A stretch of DNA of 50,453 bases from Lysobacter sp. Root690 (GCF_001427785.1 NZ_LMHM01000013.1:218955-269407), one strand, 5' to 3'; counted from the first letter of the stretch, positions 40,195-50,128 are shown. The notes: generated by a model from the sequence alone, not told the origin. Numbers and translations: made by a program.

Positions 40195-40806
40195 TTGAAG
40201 ATCTTCGGACCGCTCTACGAGCGCACCATCACCTGGGCCCGGCACAAGCACGCGCCGGCCTACCTCACCGGCCTGAGCTTCATCGAGGCGATCATCTTCC
40301 CGGTGATGCCGGAGGTGATGCTCGCGCCGATGAGCGTCGCTCAGCCGCGGCGTGCGTTCTGGTTCGCGACCTTGAGCCTGATCGGCTCGATGGCCGGCGC
40401 GCTGGTCGGTTATGCGCTGGGCCATTACGCGTTCGAAGCGCTCAAGCCGGTGTTCGCCTCGCTGGGCATGCTGACCAGCATCGAAGCGGGCATCGCCACG
40501 GTCCAGGCCAAGATGGTCGAGTCGCCGTGGGCGGTGTTCACCTTCCTGGTGCTCGGCGGCTTCATGCCGATTCCGATGAAGGTGTTCACCTGGGCGTCGG
40601 GCATCGTCGGCGTGCCTATGCTGCAATACATCCCGAGCATGTTGATCGGCCGCGGCAAGCGTGTGTACCTGCTGGCGCTGGCGATCCGCATCGGCGGCGA
40701 ACGCGCCGAGCAGGCGTTGCGGCGCTACATCGAGCCGATCGGCTGGATCGCCACCTTGATCGTGGCCGGCGCGATCGCCTGGCTGGTGTGGCGTTCACAG
40801 CAATAA
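40195..40806 (+). CDS. YqaA family (DedA/SNARE-associated) membrane protein
   Basis: A 203-residue membrane protein with a TTG start at 40195 after AGAGG. About four to five hydrophobic segments. The motif SFIEAIIFPVMPEVMLAPM and FLGGFMPIPMKVFTWASGI (as LVLGGFMPIPMKVFTWASGI) with a Pro-Ile-Pro re-entrant loop is typical of DedA-like proteins that flip or move lipid carriers. In this clade it sits between pcm and nlpD. Confidence 0.85.
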   Translation: MKIFGPLYERTITWARHKHAPAYLTGLSFIEAIIFPVMPEVMLAPMSVAQPRRAFWFATLSLIGSMAGALVGYALGHYAFEALKPVFASLGMLTSIEAGIATVQAKMVESPWAVFTFLVLGGFMPIPMKVFTWASGIVGVPMLQYIPSMLIGRGKRVYLLALAIRIGGERAEQALRRYIEPIGWIATLIVAGAIAWLVWRSQQ

Positions 40807-40903
40807 GCCGCGCCTGCCGCCAGACTGTTCGCGACGGCTGCATCTAATTCAGGATTTAACCCGAGGCGATCGGCGCGACGATCGACGCGGCACGAGGACA
40901 GGC

Positions 40904-41716
40904 ATGACCCATACGACCCGAACCCCGACCCTGGCGATGGCCGCTTGCGTGCTGGCCGCGCTCGCCCTGATCGGTTGTTCGAGCACGGTCGTGCGCGAGC
41001 CCTCGCGCGGCGGCCACAGCCGTCCGGGCTCGTCGGCGCGTCCCGGCGGCTCGCGTCCGTCCACCCCGTCGCAGCCGGCGTCCAAGCCCAAGTACGGCGC
41101 CACCTACACCGTGCAGCGCGGCGAAGGCCTGTATCGCATCGCCGCCAACAACGGCATCCAGCTGGCCGACCTGGCCGCCTGGAACAACCTGTCGCCGCCG
41201 TACAATCTGTACCCGGGGCAGCGCCTGCGCCTGTATCCGTCCAACGGCAGCCGCCCACCATCGTCTTCGGGTTCGTCCTCGGCCGGCACCACACCGCCGC
41301 GCACCAGTACGCCCGCGCCGACGCCGGCCGCGCCGATCAACAGCGGCATCCGCTGGCGCTGGCCCGCCGACGGCCCGCTGCTGGGTCGCTACGTCGCCAA
41401 CGAACCGACCAAGCAGGGCGTCGACATCGGCGGCGCCAGCGGCACCCCGGTGCGCGCCGCGGCCGATGGCGTGGTCGTGTATTCGGGCACCGGCCTGGTC
41501 GGCTACGGCGAACTGATCATCGTCAAGCACAACGAACAATGGCTGTCGGCCTACGGCCACAACCGCAAGCGCCTGGTAAACGAAGGCCAGTTGGTCAAGT
41601 CCGGCGAGCAGATCGCCGAGATGGGCCGCAGCGGCGCCGCGCGCGACATGCTGCACTTCGAAGTGCGCTACAACGCCAAGCCGGTCGATCCGTTGTTGTA
41701 CCTGCCGGCGAAGTGA
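40904..41716 (+). CDS. nlpD: NlpD-type LysM/degenerate LytM lipoprotein
   Basis: A 270-residue outer-membrane lipoprotein (lipobox LIGC, C25). A LysM domain (about 66-112) binds peptidoglycan; a Pro/Ser/Thr-rich linker (113-145) leads to a LytM (M23-like) domain (148-270). The LytM site is degenerate: the first ligand pair reads Q171-G-V-D174 in place of H-x-x-x-D, and the H-x-H motif reads M249-L-H251. NlpD proteins of this kind do not cleave but activate cell-wall amidases such as AmiC at division. No rpoS follows within the window. A second copy of its last 105 bases lies at 44319. Confidence 0.92.
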   Translation: MTHTTRTPTLAMAACVLAALALIGCSSTVVREPSRGGHSRPGSSARPGGSRPSTPSQPASKPKYGATYTVQRGEGLYRIAANNGIQLADLAAWNNLSPPYNLYPGQRLRLYPSNGSRPPSSSGSSSAGTTPPRTSTPAPTPAAPINSGIRWRWPADGPLLGRYVANEPTKQGVDIGGASGTPVRAAADGVVVYSGTGLVGYGELIIVKHNEQWLSAYGHNRKRLVNEGQLVKSGEQIAEMGRSGAARDMLHFEVRYNAKPVDPLLYLPAK

Positions 41717-41757
41717 CCGATCGCACCCGCCGTCGCGGCGGGGCGCCGGGCGAGCCG

Positions 41758-42087
41758 ATGGATTTCGCGACTTTGAAAGCGGCCTGGCCATGGACCGACA
41801 TCGTCGACTGTCCGGGCCGGTTCGTGCTCAAGCATGCCGATCCCGCGCTGATGCCCGCGGACCTGCTCGGTTCCGATATCCCCGTGTCCGAACACCGCAG
41901 CGCCTTGGCGCGCGACGTGGTCCTCGTCGCGTGGCTGACCGATGGCGGCCTGATTTCCTATCGACGGGCCGATGGCGGCTGGCTGCATACGCTCAATACG
42001 CCCGAAGGCATGGCGCGAAAACTGTCGCAGTTGGGTCTAGCGCCGCCTCAAGCGCCGACGCGGATCGTTGCCGCGTCGGTTCTTTGA
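41758..42087 (+). CDS. Hypothetical protein after nlpD, 109 residues
   Basis: An ATG at 41758 gives MDFATLKAAWPWTDIVDCPGR; the frame also opens at a GTG (41713) that overlaps the nlpD stop (GTGA), adding 15 Arg-rich residues. No signal peptide or TM segment. The sequence alternates short strands (GRFVLKHADP, RDVVLVAWLTDGGLISYRRADG, WLHTLNTPEGMARKLSQLGL). No family is recognised. Its position suggests translational coupling to nlpD. Confidence 0.6.
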   Translation: MDFATLKAAWPWTDIVDCPGRFVLKHADPALMPADLLGSDIPVSEHRSALARDVVLVAWLTDGGLISYRRADGGWLHTLNTPEGMARKLSQLGLAPPQAPTRIVAASVL

Positions 42088-42188
42088 CGGTACGCCGCGG
42101 CGCGATGTTGGAGTGCGGAAGCATCCGCCAGCGTGCGGTGAGCCGGATCGGTGCAGAATAAGCCGGCGAAACAGCCTGAAGGATCAGC

Positions 42189-42821
42189 ATGTCGACATCG
42201 CCGCGTGAAGCCCAGATCGAGCCACTGCCGGATTCGCTCGAAGATGGCGATGAGCTTCAATGGGACGTCGCGGACGGCAGCGATGCCATATCGGGGCAAA
42301 TTCAGAGCCGGCCACTCAACCCGCACGACCGGGTGGTGTTGGCGTCCATGCGCGAAGGCTGCGATGGAATTATCGGCTTTCTGGGCGCGATGGCTCTGAT
42401 CATCGCGATCTGCTTAGGTCTGAGCGGGATTTACACCCTCGATGTGGGTGCGATCGCGGCCGTCGCGTCGGTCGTCGTCTGCCTTCTGGCCGCGGTGGGT
42501 TTCCTGCTGTCGAAAGAGGACGGCAAGCTGCAGTCCGATCTGAATGCCGGCATCAAATTGATCGTCTCCGGCCGCATCGTCCGCATGGACTCCGAAGAGA
42601 CCAGCGGTCCAGGCTTCCTCACCGTGGCCGTCGACGAGACGCCCGCCCGACAGATCAAGTTCTTCGTGGAAAAACGCTTGTACCTGCAGGTCAAGCCGGA
42701 CGACCTCGTGCGCATCGCCTATGTCCCGCTCAGCAAGACGATCCTTCAGTTGAGGACCGGGCATTGCCGCTATGGCCGGCGTCCAGATCCAGACAAGGTC
42801 CGGGCGGGCACCTCGGCATGA
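42189..42821 (+). CDS. Membrane protein with one DxxxGIK/VRIxYxP module
   Basis: A 210-residue protein. After an acidic N-terminus of about 50 residues it has two hydrophobic segments (about 62-80 and 86-106), then SDLNAGIKL (117-124) and a beta-rich domain to residue 190 with VDETPARQIKFFVEKRLY and VRIAYVPLSKTILQLRT. The same module occurs in 42818-44017 (twice) and 44539-45111. The soluble part resembles DUF3592-type domains in topology, but I do not recognise the family. AAGGA lies six bases before the ATG. It overlaps the next gene by 4 bp (ATGA). Its G+C content looks slightly lower than in the core genes nearby. Confidence 0.75.
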   Translation: MSTSPREAQIEPLPDSLEDGDELQWDVADGSDAISGQIQSRPLNPHDRVVLASMREGCDGIIGFLGAMALIIAICLGLSGIYTLDVGAIAAVASVVVCLLAAVGFLLSKEDGKLQSDLNAGIKLIVSGRIVRMDSEETSGPGFLTVAVDETPARQIKFFVEKRLYLQVKPDDLVRIAYVPLSKTILQLRTGHCRYGRRPDPDKVRAGTSA

Positions 42822-44017
42822 CGGCATCGTCCGACGAAAGCAAGACGCAGCCGCTGAGCCAGGACGAGATCGCTCGCCTGGATGCCCTCAAATCCAACGG
42901 AGCGTTGGGTGCGATAGCGATCGTCGTGATCACGCTGTTGATGGTGTGGATGACATGGGAGCGTTACGGCGCTTTCTTGAGCGCGGTGGCCGTAGTCCTT
43001 GGCTTGGCACTGGCGGCGTTGACGGCGCTGGGCAGCTGGGCCACCAACGCGAACCTTCAGGCCGATATGGACGGCGGCATCAAGCGGCTCGCCGTGGCGA
43101 CGGTGGCGAAAGTAACTCACGACGGCGAGCGATCGCGCTACCGCATCGAGCTGCGAACCGAGGAAACGCCGCCGTGCTCGCTCGAATTCGACCCACCGGC
43201 CCTCGTGTTTTTCGAGGTTGAATACGGCGAGCAAGTCCGGGTCGCCTATGCGCCGGCCAGCAAGACCGTCATCAGCGTCGTCGCGGTGGGATGCGAGTAC
43301 GATTTCGCCGCGCCGGACGTGGCTCTGCAGGCCGCGTTGGCGCCCGCGAGCTCGGCCGATTCGCGTTTGCAACAACGCAGGGCGCAGCGTGATGCGGCGC
43401 GTGCACTGCGTCGGAAAACCTTGTCCGCGCCCTCGGATCCCGATCTCCAGCAGGCGTCTGCAGCGCTTCGCGCGGAAGAGCCCGCGGCGAGCAGCGAAGA
43501 CACGCCGCGGCGCCAGACCGGATCGCTCAACGAACACGAGCGGAAGATCTTGACCGCGAGGCGGACGAGTGGCTGCGGAATGATCGCTTCGTTGGGCGTC
43601 GTGGGCCTGGTTTTCGCGGCGGTGCTGATGTTGGCCGGCGTGAAGGACATGGGCGCAGGCGCGATCTCGGTCGTTGCGGTCGCCGCTCTAGTGGCGGTGG
43701 CCCTGATGGTGTTCATCACATCGAACGAGGACGACAAGATGCAATCCGATCTCGACACGGGGATCAAGCTCAGCGTCCGCGGCCGCATCAGCCACATGCG
43801 GACCGAGAGTTCCGAAGGCGGCAGTCCTTATTGCTTCATCACGGTGACGGTCGATGAGTCGCCGCCGCGGACGATCGTGTTCCTGGTGGAAAGTCGCTTG
43901 TTTCATGCGTTGCTGCCGGAGGATGCGGTGCGCATCGTCTACGCGCCAGTCAGCAAGACCATTCTGCATCTGCGGACCGACTCGTACAGCTACTCGTTGC
44001 GCCAGAAATCGGATTGA
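42818..44017 (+). CDS. Membrane protein with two fused DxxxGIK/VRIxYxP modules
   Basis: A 399-residue protein made of two copies of the module found in the preceding gene. Module A: TM segments about 31-48 and 52-73, ADMDGGIKR (82-90), VRVAYAPASKT (140-150). Module B: TM segments about 254-272 and 280-300, SDLDTGIKL (310-318), VRIVYAPVSKTILHLRT (371-387). An Ala/Arg/Gln-rich linker (about 165-235) joins them. Module B is closer to the single-module protein upstream than to module A. The four TM segments place both soluble domains on the same side of the membrane. Its ATG overlaps the upstream stop by 4 bp. Function is unknown. Confidence 0.78.
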   Translation: MTASSDESKTQPLSQDEIARLDALKSNGALGAIAIVVITLLMVWMTWERYGAFLSAVAVVLGLALAALTALGSWATNANLQADMDGGIKRLAVATVAKVTHDGERSRYRIELRTEETPPCSLEFDPPALVFFEVEYGEQVRVAYAPASKTVISVVAVGCEYDFAAPDVALQAALAPASSADSRLQQRRAQRDAARALRRKTLSAPSDPDLQQASAALRAEEPAASSEDTPRRQTGSLNEHERKILTARRTSGCGMIASLGVVGLVFAAVLMLAGVKDMGAGAISVVAVAALVAVALMVFITSNEDDKMQSDLDTGIKLSVRGRISHMRTESSEGGSPYCFITVTVDESPPRTIVFLVESRLFHALLPEDAVRIVYAPVSKTILHLRTDSYSYSLRQKSD

Positions 44018-44156
44018 CCGCGGTCGGCGGTGCTTGCTTGTTCGCGACGATGGGTGCGTGCGTCGACTGGATGCTTCCACCGCACATCGGCGTCGGCGCG
44101 CGGCCCGGATGCCGAGGTCGTGGATACCCGAGTGGCTTACGCCGACTGCGAGGTGG

Positions 44157-44265
44157 TTAAGTGTAGTCGTGGCCCCAGATGCGGAACCTGGCGGTGTCGA
44201 TGTGCAGATGGTGCGCATCGTAAAACCCGAGGTCGACGTCGCTCGCCGGGCCGTAGCGATGTCAG
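44157..44265 (-). pseudogene. Relic of a zinc-peptidase-like gene, C-terminal part
   Basis: On the minus strand the frame reads HRYGPASDVDLGFYDAHHLH then IDTARFRIWGHDYT before TAA, and is stopped directly upstream by TGA. The pattern of F-Y-D-A-x-H-x-H-I-D-T...W resembles the end of YcbK/M15-like murein peptidases, where a G-x-Y...H-I-D-x-G...R-x-W block closes the zinc site. Only about 35 codons survive. The family call is a guess from this pattern. Confidence 0.35.
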
Positions 44266-44318
44266 AACACGCACAGCGACAAAAGCCGCGTCGGGACGAA
44301 TCGAATGTTCAGGGCCTT

Positions 44319-44423
44319 ATCGCCGAGATGGGCCGCAGCGGCGCGGCGCGCGACATGCTGCATTTCGAAGTGCGCTACAACGCCAAGCCGGTCGATCCGT
44401 TGCTGTATTTGCCAGCGAAATGA
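44319..44423 (+). pseudogene. Second copy of the nlpD 3' end (34 codons plus stop)
   Basis: The 105 bases match 41612-41716 at 98 positions. All seven differences are synonymous (Ala, His, Leu, Tyr, Leu, Pro and Lys codons), so the encoded 34 residues (IAEMGRSGAARDML...LLYLPAK) are identical to the NlpD end. Similarity stops sharply to the left of the ATC at 44319; to the right it may go on for about eight bases past the stop. There is no start codon or ribosome binding site for it, so it is a fragment, not a gene. Confidence 0.85.
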
Positions 44424-44538
44424 GCCGTTCGGGCGATGAGCGGTGGGCGAAGCCTGTGCGCGATGGTGTGCGCCCAGGCTGGCTTCAATCCGCCTTCGAT
44501 TGTCGGCCCGATGTTTCGGCTACGGTATTGGATGACGG

Positions 44539-45111
44539 CTAGGTGGATGCGCCGTGCCTTTCGGCGGCGATGTATCGGTAATCGCCGTCGATCAAGTCGA
44601 GCAGGTGGCGGCCGTGCGGCGAGTAGGCGATGCGGACCCGGTCGCCTTTCTCGATGGCCTCGTAACAAGTCGAGGAAATCGTGGAAACGATCAGTCTTGC
44701 CGGATCGGGATCGATCGCGATTTCGACATGATAGATCGATCGCCCGGAGTCGGGGTCCTCGCGTATCCGCATCGCATGCACGCGGCCGTCGCGCCAAAGC
44801 TTGATGCCGTCGGCTACATCTGCGCGCAGTGTCCGTTGATCGCGATTGATCCACCGTGCCACCCATAGCCCAATCAGCGACAGCATGCCGAAGCAGAGCA
44901 GCCACCCTCCACGGTCCAAGTCCGGCGCAGCCATCACGATGACAGTTACGCCGAGGGTGATCGCCGCCAAGCCGCCGATCAGGGGCGCTGCAGTCGATGT
45001 TTTCGAACGCAGATAATCCAGCTCGCGCGAGTCCAGCGGCGCACTATCGATTTCGTAGGCACTGCAGGTTGCGGTCAAGTCGAGCCCTCGATGCAATTCA
45101 CGGTCGTCCAC
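44539..45111 (-). CDS. Membrane protein with one DxxxGIK/VRIxYxP module, opposite strand
   Basis: A 190-residue protein with a GTG start at 45111. It has two hydrophobic segments (about 42-61 and 68-86), then ADVADGIKLWRDGRV (97-111), a beta-rich stretch (IYHVEIAIDPDPARLIVS) and VRIAYSPHGRHLLDLI (159-174). This is the same module as in the plus-strand genes 42189-42821 and 42818-44017, though more diverged. It faces them across the relic zone. The ribosome binding site is weak, and the function is unknown. Confidence 0.7.
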   Translation of the reverse strand: MDDRELHRGLDLTATCSAYEIDSAPLDSRELDYLRSKTSTAAPLIGGLAAITLGVTVIVMAAPDLDRGGWLLCFGMLSLIGLWVARWINRDQRTLRADVADGIKLWRDGRVHAMRIREDPDSGRSIYHVEIAIDPDPARLIVSTISSTCYEAIEKGDRVRIAYSPHGRHLLDLIDGDYRYIAAERHGAST

Positions 45112-45191
45112 TGCGATGTGATCGTAGCGCTATCGGCGCGCAGTCGCATTCTCGTAATTTACGGTCAGCGCCAAACGGGCCGCTTAAATGC

Positions 45192-45566
45192 TCACCCGCC
45201 CAGCACGAACCCCGCGACCACTTTGCGGCCTTCGCCGGCCAGCACGTTGAAAGTGCGCGCGGCGGCCGAATTGGTCATGGTTTCCAGGCCGACCCCGCGG
45301 CGCAGGCAGGCGGCCAGGGTCGCGGCGGGCGGGAATGCCTGGGTGGCGCCGCCGCCGAGCACGATCAACTCCGGCTCCAGCGCGAACAGCGGTTCCAGGT
45401 CGTCGATCGTCAGGGTGCGCACGTCGCTCACCGCCCAATCCTCGATCAACTGGTTCGGGGCGAGGACGAAACTGCGCTGCAGCCGCCGGTCGTTGACCAG
45501 CGCGACCTGGCCGTCGGCCCCGCGCAGGAAGAATTCGTGGTCGGGGCGTTCCAGGGTCAGTTGCAT
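45192..45566 (-). CDS. Mth938-like (NDUFAF3/DUF498) domain protein
   Basis: A 124-residue protein of the Mth938-like fold. Recognisable parts: LVNDRRLQRSFVLAPNQLIEDW, ELIVLGGGATQAFPPAATLAACLRRGVGLETMTNSAAARTFNVLAGEGR, which is the conserved alpha/beta core. The bacterial role is not established; the eukaryotic relative NDUFAF3 assists complex I assembly. No signal peptide. It is followed by a heptamer repeat upstream of its start, between it and yhbY. Confidence 0.82.
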   Translation of the reverse strand: MQLTLERPDHEFFLRGADGQVALVNDRRLQRSFVLAPNQLIEDWAVSDVRTLTIDDLEPLFALEPELIVLGGGATQAFPPAATLAACLRRGVGLETMTNSAAARTFNVLAGEGRKVVAGFVLGG

Positions 45567-45574
45567 GGGGCGGA

Positions 45575-45688
45575 GATTCGGGATTTGGGATTCGGGATTG
45601 GGAAAAGCAGGGCGGAAGCCGGTTTTAGCTGGCTGTACGGAGTTCAGGCTTTTGCCAAATCCCGAATCCCTGATTCCGAATCCCGGCC
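45575..45688. repeat. Inverted pair of heptamer repeats between Mth938-like gene and yhbY
   Basis: The left block (45575-45603) is GGGATTT, GGGATTC, GGGATTG units; the right block (about 45656-45688) is AATCCCG, AATCCCT, GATTCCG, AATCCCG units. The two are near reverse complements separated by about 52 bases, so the region can fold into a long hairpin. The same AATCCC heptamers occur at 34501 and 36224. Confidence 0.75.
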
Positions 45689-45689
45689 G

Positions 45690-45995
45690 TCAGGACCGCG
45701 GTAACACGATCTGGCGCTTTTCCTTGCTCGGGCGGTACAGCACGGCGGTGTGGCCGATCCGCTGGACCAGGGCCGAGCCGGTCCGTTCAGCTATGTCGGC
45801 GATCATGGCGTCGCGGACCTCGCGGTCGTCGGCGCCGACCTTGACCTTGATCAGCTCGTGGTGCTCGAGCGCATGGTCGATTTCGGCCAGCAGCGCATCG
45901 GTAATGCCCTTGCCGCCGACCTGCAGCATGGCCTTGAGGTCGTGGGCCTGTCCGCGCAGGAAACGGGTCTGGGCGGAGGTCAACAGGGTGGGCAT
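45690..45995 (-). CDS. yhbY: CRM-domain ribosome-associated RNA-binding protein YhbY
   Basis: A 101-residue protein consisting of a single CRM domain, which binds pre-50S ribosomal particles. The pattern [40 protein letters not shown] and the final [18 protein letters not shown] match the family. It is divergent from rlmE by 78 bp, the arrangement seen in many gammaproteobacteria. Confidence 0.93.
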   Translation of the reverse strand: MPTLLTSAQTRFLRGQAHDLKAMLQVGGKGITDALLAEIDHALEHHELIKVKVGADDREVRDAMIADIAERTGSALVQRIGHTAVLYRPSKEKRQIVLPRS

Positions 45996-46073
45996 CGGGT
46001 CACACGTACTAAGCGTAAAGGGCGCTCAGGGTATCATGGCGTCCCTAACCCCCACCGGGACGGCCGCCCGCTC

Positions 46074-46721
46074 ATGGCGACCCGAAGCAAATCCAGCCAG
46101 CGCTGGCTCAAGGAACACCACTCCGACCCCTTCGTGAAGAAGGCCAAGGCCGAAGGTCTGCGCTCGCGCGCGGCCTACAAACTCGAGGAACTGGTCGAAC
46201 GCGACCGCCTGCTCAAGCCCGGGATGATCGTGGTCGACCTGGGCGCCGCCCCGGGCGGCTGGTCGCAATGGCTGCGCAGCGAGCTGGACCGGCTGAACGC
46301 GCGCCAGCCCGGGCGGGTCATCGCCCTGGACATCCTCGACATGCCCAGCCTGGCCGGGGTCGAGTTCATCCTCGGCGATTTCCGCGAAGACGAGGTCCTG
46401 GCCCAACTGGAGGCCAGCGTGGGCGGGCAGCCGGTGGACCTTGTTCTGTCCGACATGGCCCCCAATATGAGCGGTGTGGACGCGGTGGACCTGCCGCGAG
46501 CGATGCACCTTTCGGAGCTGGCGATGGATTTCGCCGACCGGCACCTGAAGGTCGAGGGCACGTTCCTGATCAAGCTGTTCCAGGGCGTGGGCTTCGACGA
46601 TTTCGTGCGCGAACTGCGCCGTCGCTACGCCAAGGTCTCGATCCGCAAGCCGGCGGCGTCGCGCAAGCGCTCGCCGGAGGTGTACGCGCTGGCGCAGGGC
46701 AAGAAGGCGGCGATGACCTGA
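46074..46721 (+). CDS. rlmE: 23S rRNA (uridine-2'-O-)-methyltransferase
   Basis: A 215-residue RrmJ/FtsJ methylase that modifies U2552 of 23S rRNA. SAM-binding [14 protein letters not shown] (about 54-67) and the K-D-K-E type residues ([18 protein letters not shown]) are visible. The N-terminal basic stretch [30 protein letters not shown] contacts RNA. It lies 158 bp upstream of ftsH. Confidence 0.94.
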   Translation: MATRSKSSQRWLKEHHSDPFVKKAKAEGLRSRAAYKLEELVERDRLLKPGMIVVDLGAAPGGWSQWLRSELDRLNARQPGRVIALDILDMPSLAGVEFILGDFREDEVLAQLEASVGGQPVDLVLSDMAPNMSGVDAVDLPRAMHLSELAMDFADRHLKVEGTFLIKLFQGVGFDDFVRELRRRYAKVSIRKPAASRKRSPEVYALAQGKKAAMT

Positions 46722-46879
46722 TCCATGACGATCGGGTGATTGCGCCGAGGGTCTGACCGGCCGAATCTCGGCAGGTGCGCGGCGTGGCTGTATGGCAATC
46801 TGGGCGTTACCGCCGGCGCACAAGGCGCCGGAGGACACGAGACTTCCCACTTCGGGTGGGGTCGCAGGGTAGGAAATAC

Positions 46880-48775
<1,896 letters not shown>

Positions 48776-48802
48776 CCGAAGTTGCGTTCAACGCGTTCCA
48801 AC

Positions 48803-48836
48803 AAAACGCCGGGCACCCCCCGGCGTTTTTGTTTTT
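48803..48836 (+). terminator. Rho-independent terminator after ftsH
   Basis: An 11-bp stem (AAAACGCCGGG / CCCGGCGTTTT) with a 5-base loop is followed by TTTGTTTTT. It is 28 bases past the ftsH stop. Confidence 0.9.
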
Positions 48837-48860
48837 CCACGCCGCCGTTTCCCCATTCCC

Positions 48861-48893
48861 CCCTGTAGGAGCGGCGCAAGCCGCGACCACGCC
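48861..48893 (+). repeat. GTAGGAGC-type REP-like repeat, direct arm
   Basis: CCCTGTAGGAGCGGCGCAAGCCGCGACC-type element with an internal GCGGC / GCCGC hairpin. An inverted diverged partner lies at 48966-48991, so the pair frames the 70 bases upstream of folP. Confidence 0.8.
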
Positions 48894-48965
48894 ACACACT
48901 CAACGACGCGGGCGCGAAGTCCGCCTGTAGAACGAGAGCTTCCGCCGCACATGGCCGGCTGGCAC

Positions 48966-48991
48966 CCCGCGACTTGCGCCGCTGCCACAAG
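48966..48991 (-). repeat. GTAGGAGC-type repeat, inverted diverged arm
   Basis: CCCGCGACTTGCGCCGCTGCCACA is the reverse complement of the direct arm with several substitutions (for example GGCAGCGGCGCAAGTCGCGG). It forms a REP-pair-like structure with 48861-48893. Confidence 0.65.
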
Positions 48992-49054
48992 AGCCCAGCC
49001 CGCCCCACGCCAAGCGGTTAGCATTCGGGATCTCCACGTCCCCCGGAACCGCCC

Positions 49055-49954
49055 ATGTTCGACCTAGCCCCGACCCTGGACTGCAACGGCCGCCGCCTGC
49101 TGCTCGATCGCCCGCGCGTGCTCGGCATCGTCAACGTCACGCCCGATTCGTTCTCCGACGGCGGCGCGCACGACACCACCGACGCCGCGGTCGCGCACGG
49201 CCTCAGGCTGGCCGAAGAGGGCGCCGATGCGCTCGACATCGGCGGCGAATCCACCCGTCCCGGCGCCGACGAGGTGCCGCTCGAAGAAGAACTGCGCCGC
49301 ACCATCCCGGTGATCGAACGCCTCGCGCGCGAAACCGCGCTGCCGATCAGCATCGACACCTCCAAGCCCGAGGTCATGCGCGCCGCGGTCGACGCCGGCG
49401 CCAGCATGATCAACGACGTCTACGCCCTGCGCCGCGACGGCGCGCTCGACATGGCCGCGTCGCTGCGCGTCCCGGTGGTGCTCATGCACATGCAGGGCGA
49501 GCCGCGTTCGATGCAGCACGAGCCGAGCTACGACGACGTGGTGTCCGAAGTGCACCGCTTCCTGGCCGAGCGCATCTTCGCCGCCGAGATGGCCGGCATC
49601 GACAAGAAGCGCATCGTGGTCGATCCCGGATTCGGTTTCGGCAAGACCCTGCAGCACAACCTGACTTTGCTCGCGCAGCTCGAACGCTACGCCGAACTCG
49701 GCGTGCCGGTGCTGGCCGGGCTCTCGCGCAAACGCAGCATCGGCCAGATCACCGGCCGCGACGATCCGCGCGACCGCGTAGCGGGCTCGGTGGCCGCGCA
49801 CCTGATCGCGGCCCAGCGCGGCGCCAGGCTGCTGCGCGTGCACGACGTCGCCGCGACCGTCGACGCGCTCAAGGTGTGGGCCGCCGTGGCCGAACAACAA
49901 ACGCCCAAGCGCGCCGCAACGCCTTCGATGCCGAAGTGGCCGGACGACGAATAA
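49055..49954 (+). CDS. folP: Dihydropteroate synthase
   Basis: A 299-residue enzyme joining para-aminobenzoate to dihydropterin pyrophosphate in folate synthesis; target of sulfonamides. Motifs: VLGIVNVTPDSFSDGG, DIGGESTRPGADEV, SIDTSKPEVM, VDPGFGFGKT and GLSRKRSIGQITGR. The C-terminal 20 residues form an unconserved tail (KRAATPSMPKWPDDE). The ATG at 49055 has only a weak CCCCGGAAC before it. Confidence 0.95.
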   Translation: MFDLAPTLDCNGRRLLLDRPRVLGIVNVTPDSFSDGGAHDTTDAAVAHGLRLAEEGADALDIGGESTRPGADEVPLEEELRRTIPVIERLARETALPISIDTSKPEVMRAAVDAGASMINDVYALRRDGALDMAASLRVPVVLMHMQGEPRSMQHEPSYDDVVSEVHRFLAERIFAAEMAGIDKKRIVVDPGFGFGKTLQHNLTLLAQLERYAELGVPVLAGLSRKRSIGQITGRDDPRDRVAGSVAAHLIAAQRGARLLRVHDVAATVDALKVWAAVAEQQTPKRAATPSMPKWPDDE

Positions 49955-50042
49955 GCCGGCGTCGGGAATGCTCGGGCTTGTCGCCGATGAGGTAGGCCAC
50001 GGTGGTCGCTCCACGCGTGGAGGCGCGCGTCGATGCGCGTGG

Positions 50043-50128
50043 CTAAAAATTAGCCAATATTGCGCATGCCTTGCGGCGTAACGCGTGGAACCCGATTCGA
50101 GGCGTATGTCCGCAGGCTTGTCCACAGG
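50043..50128 (+). repeat. Diverged direct repeat, copy 1
   Basis: Shares with copy 2 (50371-50453) the order AAAAATTAGCCAA, CTTGC, ACCCGATT, GTCCGCAGG, TTGTCCACA (TATCCGCAGGTTTGCCCACA in copy 2). About two thirds of positions match. Copy 1 runs into the TGTCCACA dyad. Confidence 0.7.

Larger units (their letters stand above)
44018..44538. other. Gene graveyard between module genes
   Basis: No intact gene. It contains two relics: the tail of a minus-strand peptidase-like gene (44157-44265) and a second copy of the nlpD 3' end (44319-44423). Open frames spanning it join unrelated fragments. Confidence 0.6.

Noticed and set aside
41717-45190. rpoS downstream of nlpD
   Set aside because: No sigma-factor motifs appear. 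As far as I recall this family usually lacks rpoS here, so absence is not evidence of a fresh deletion.
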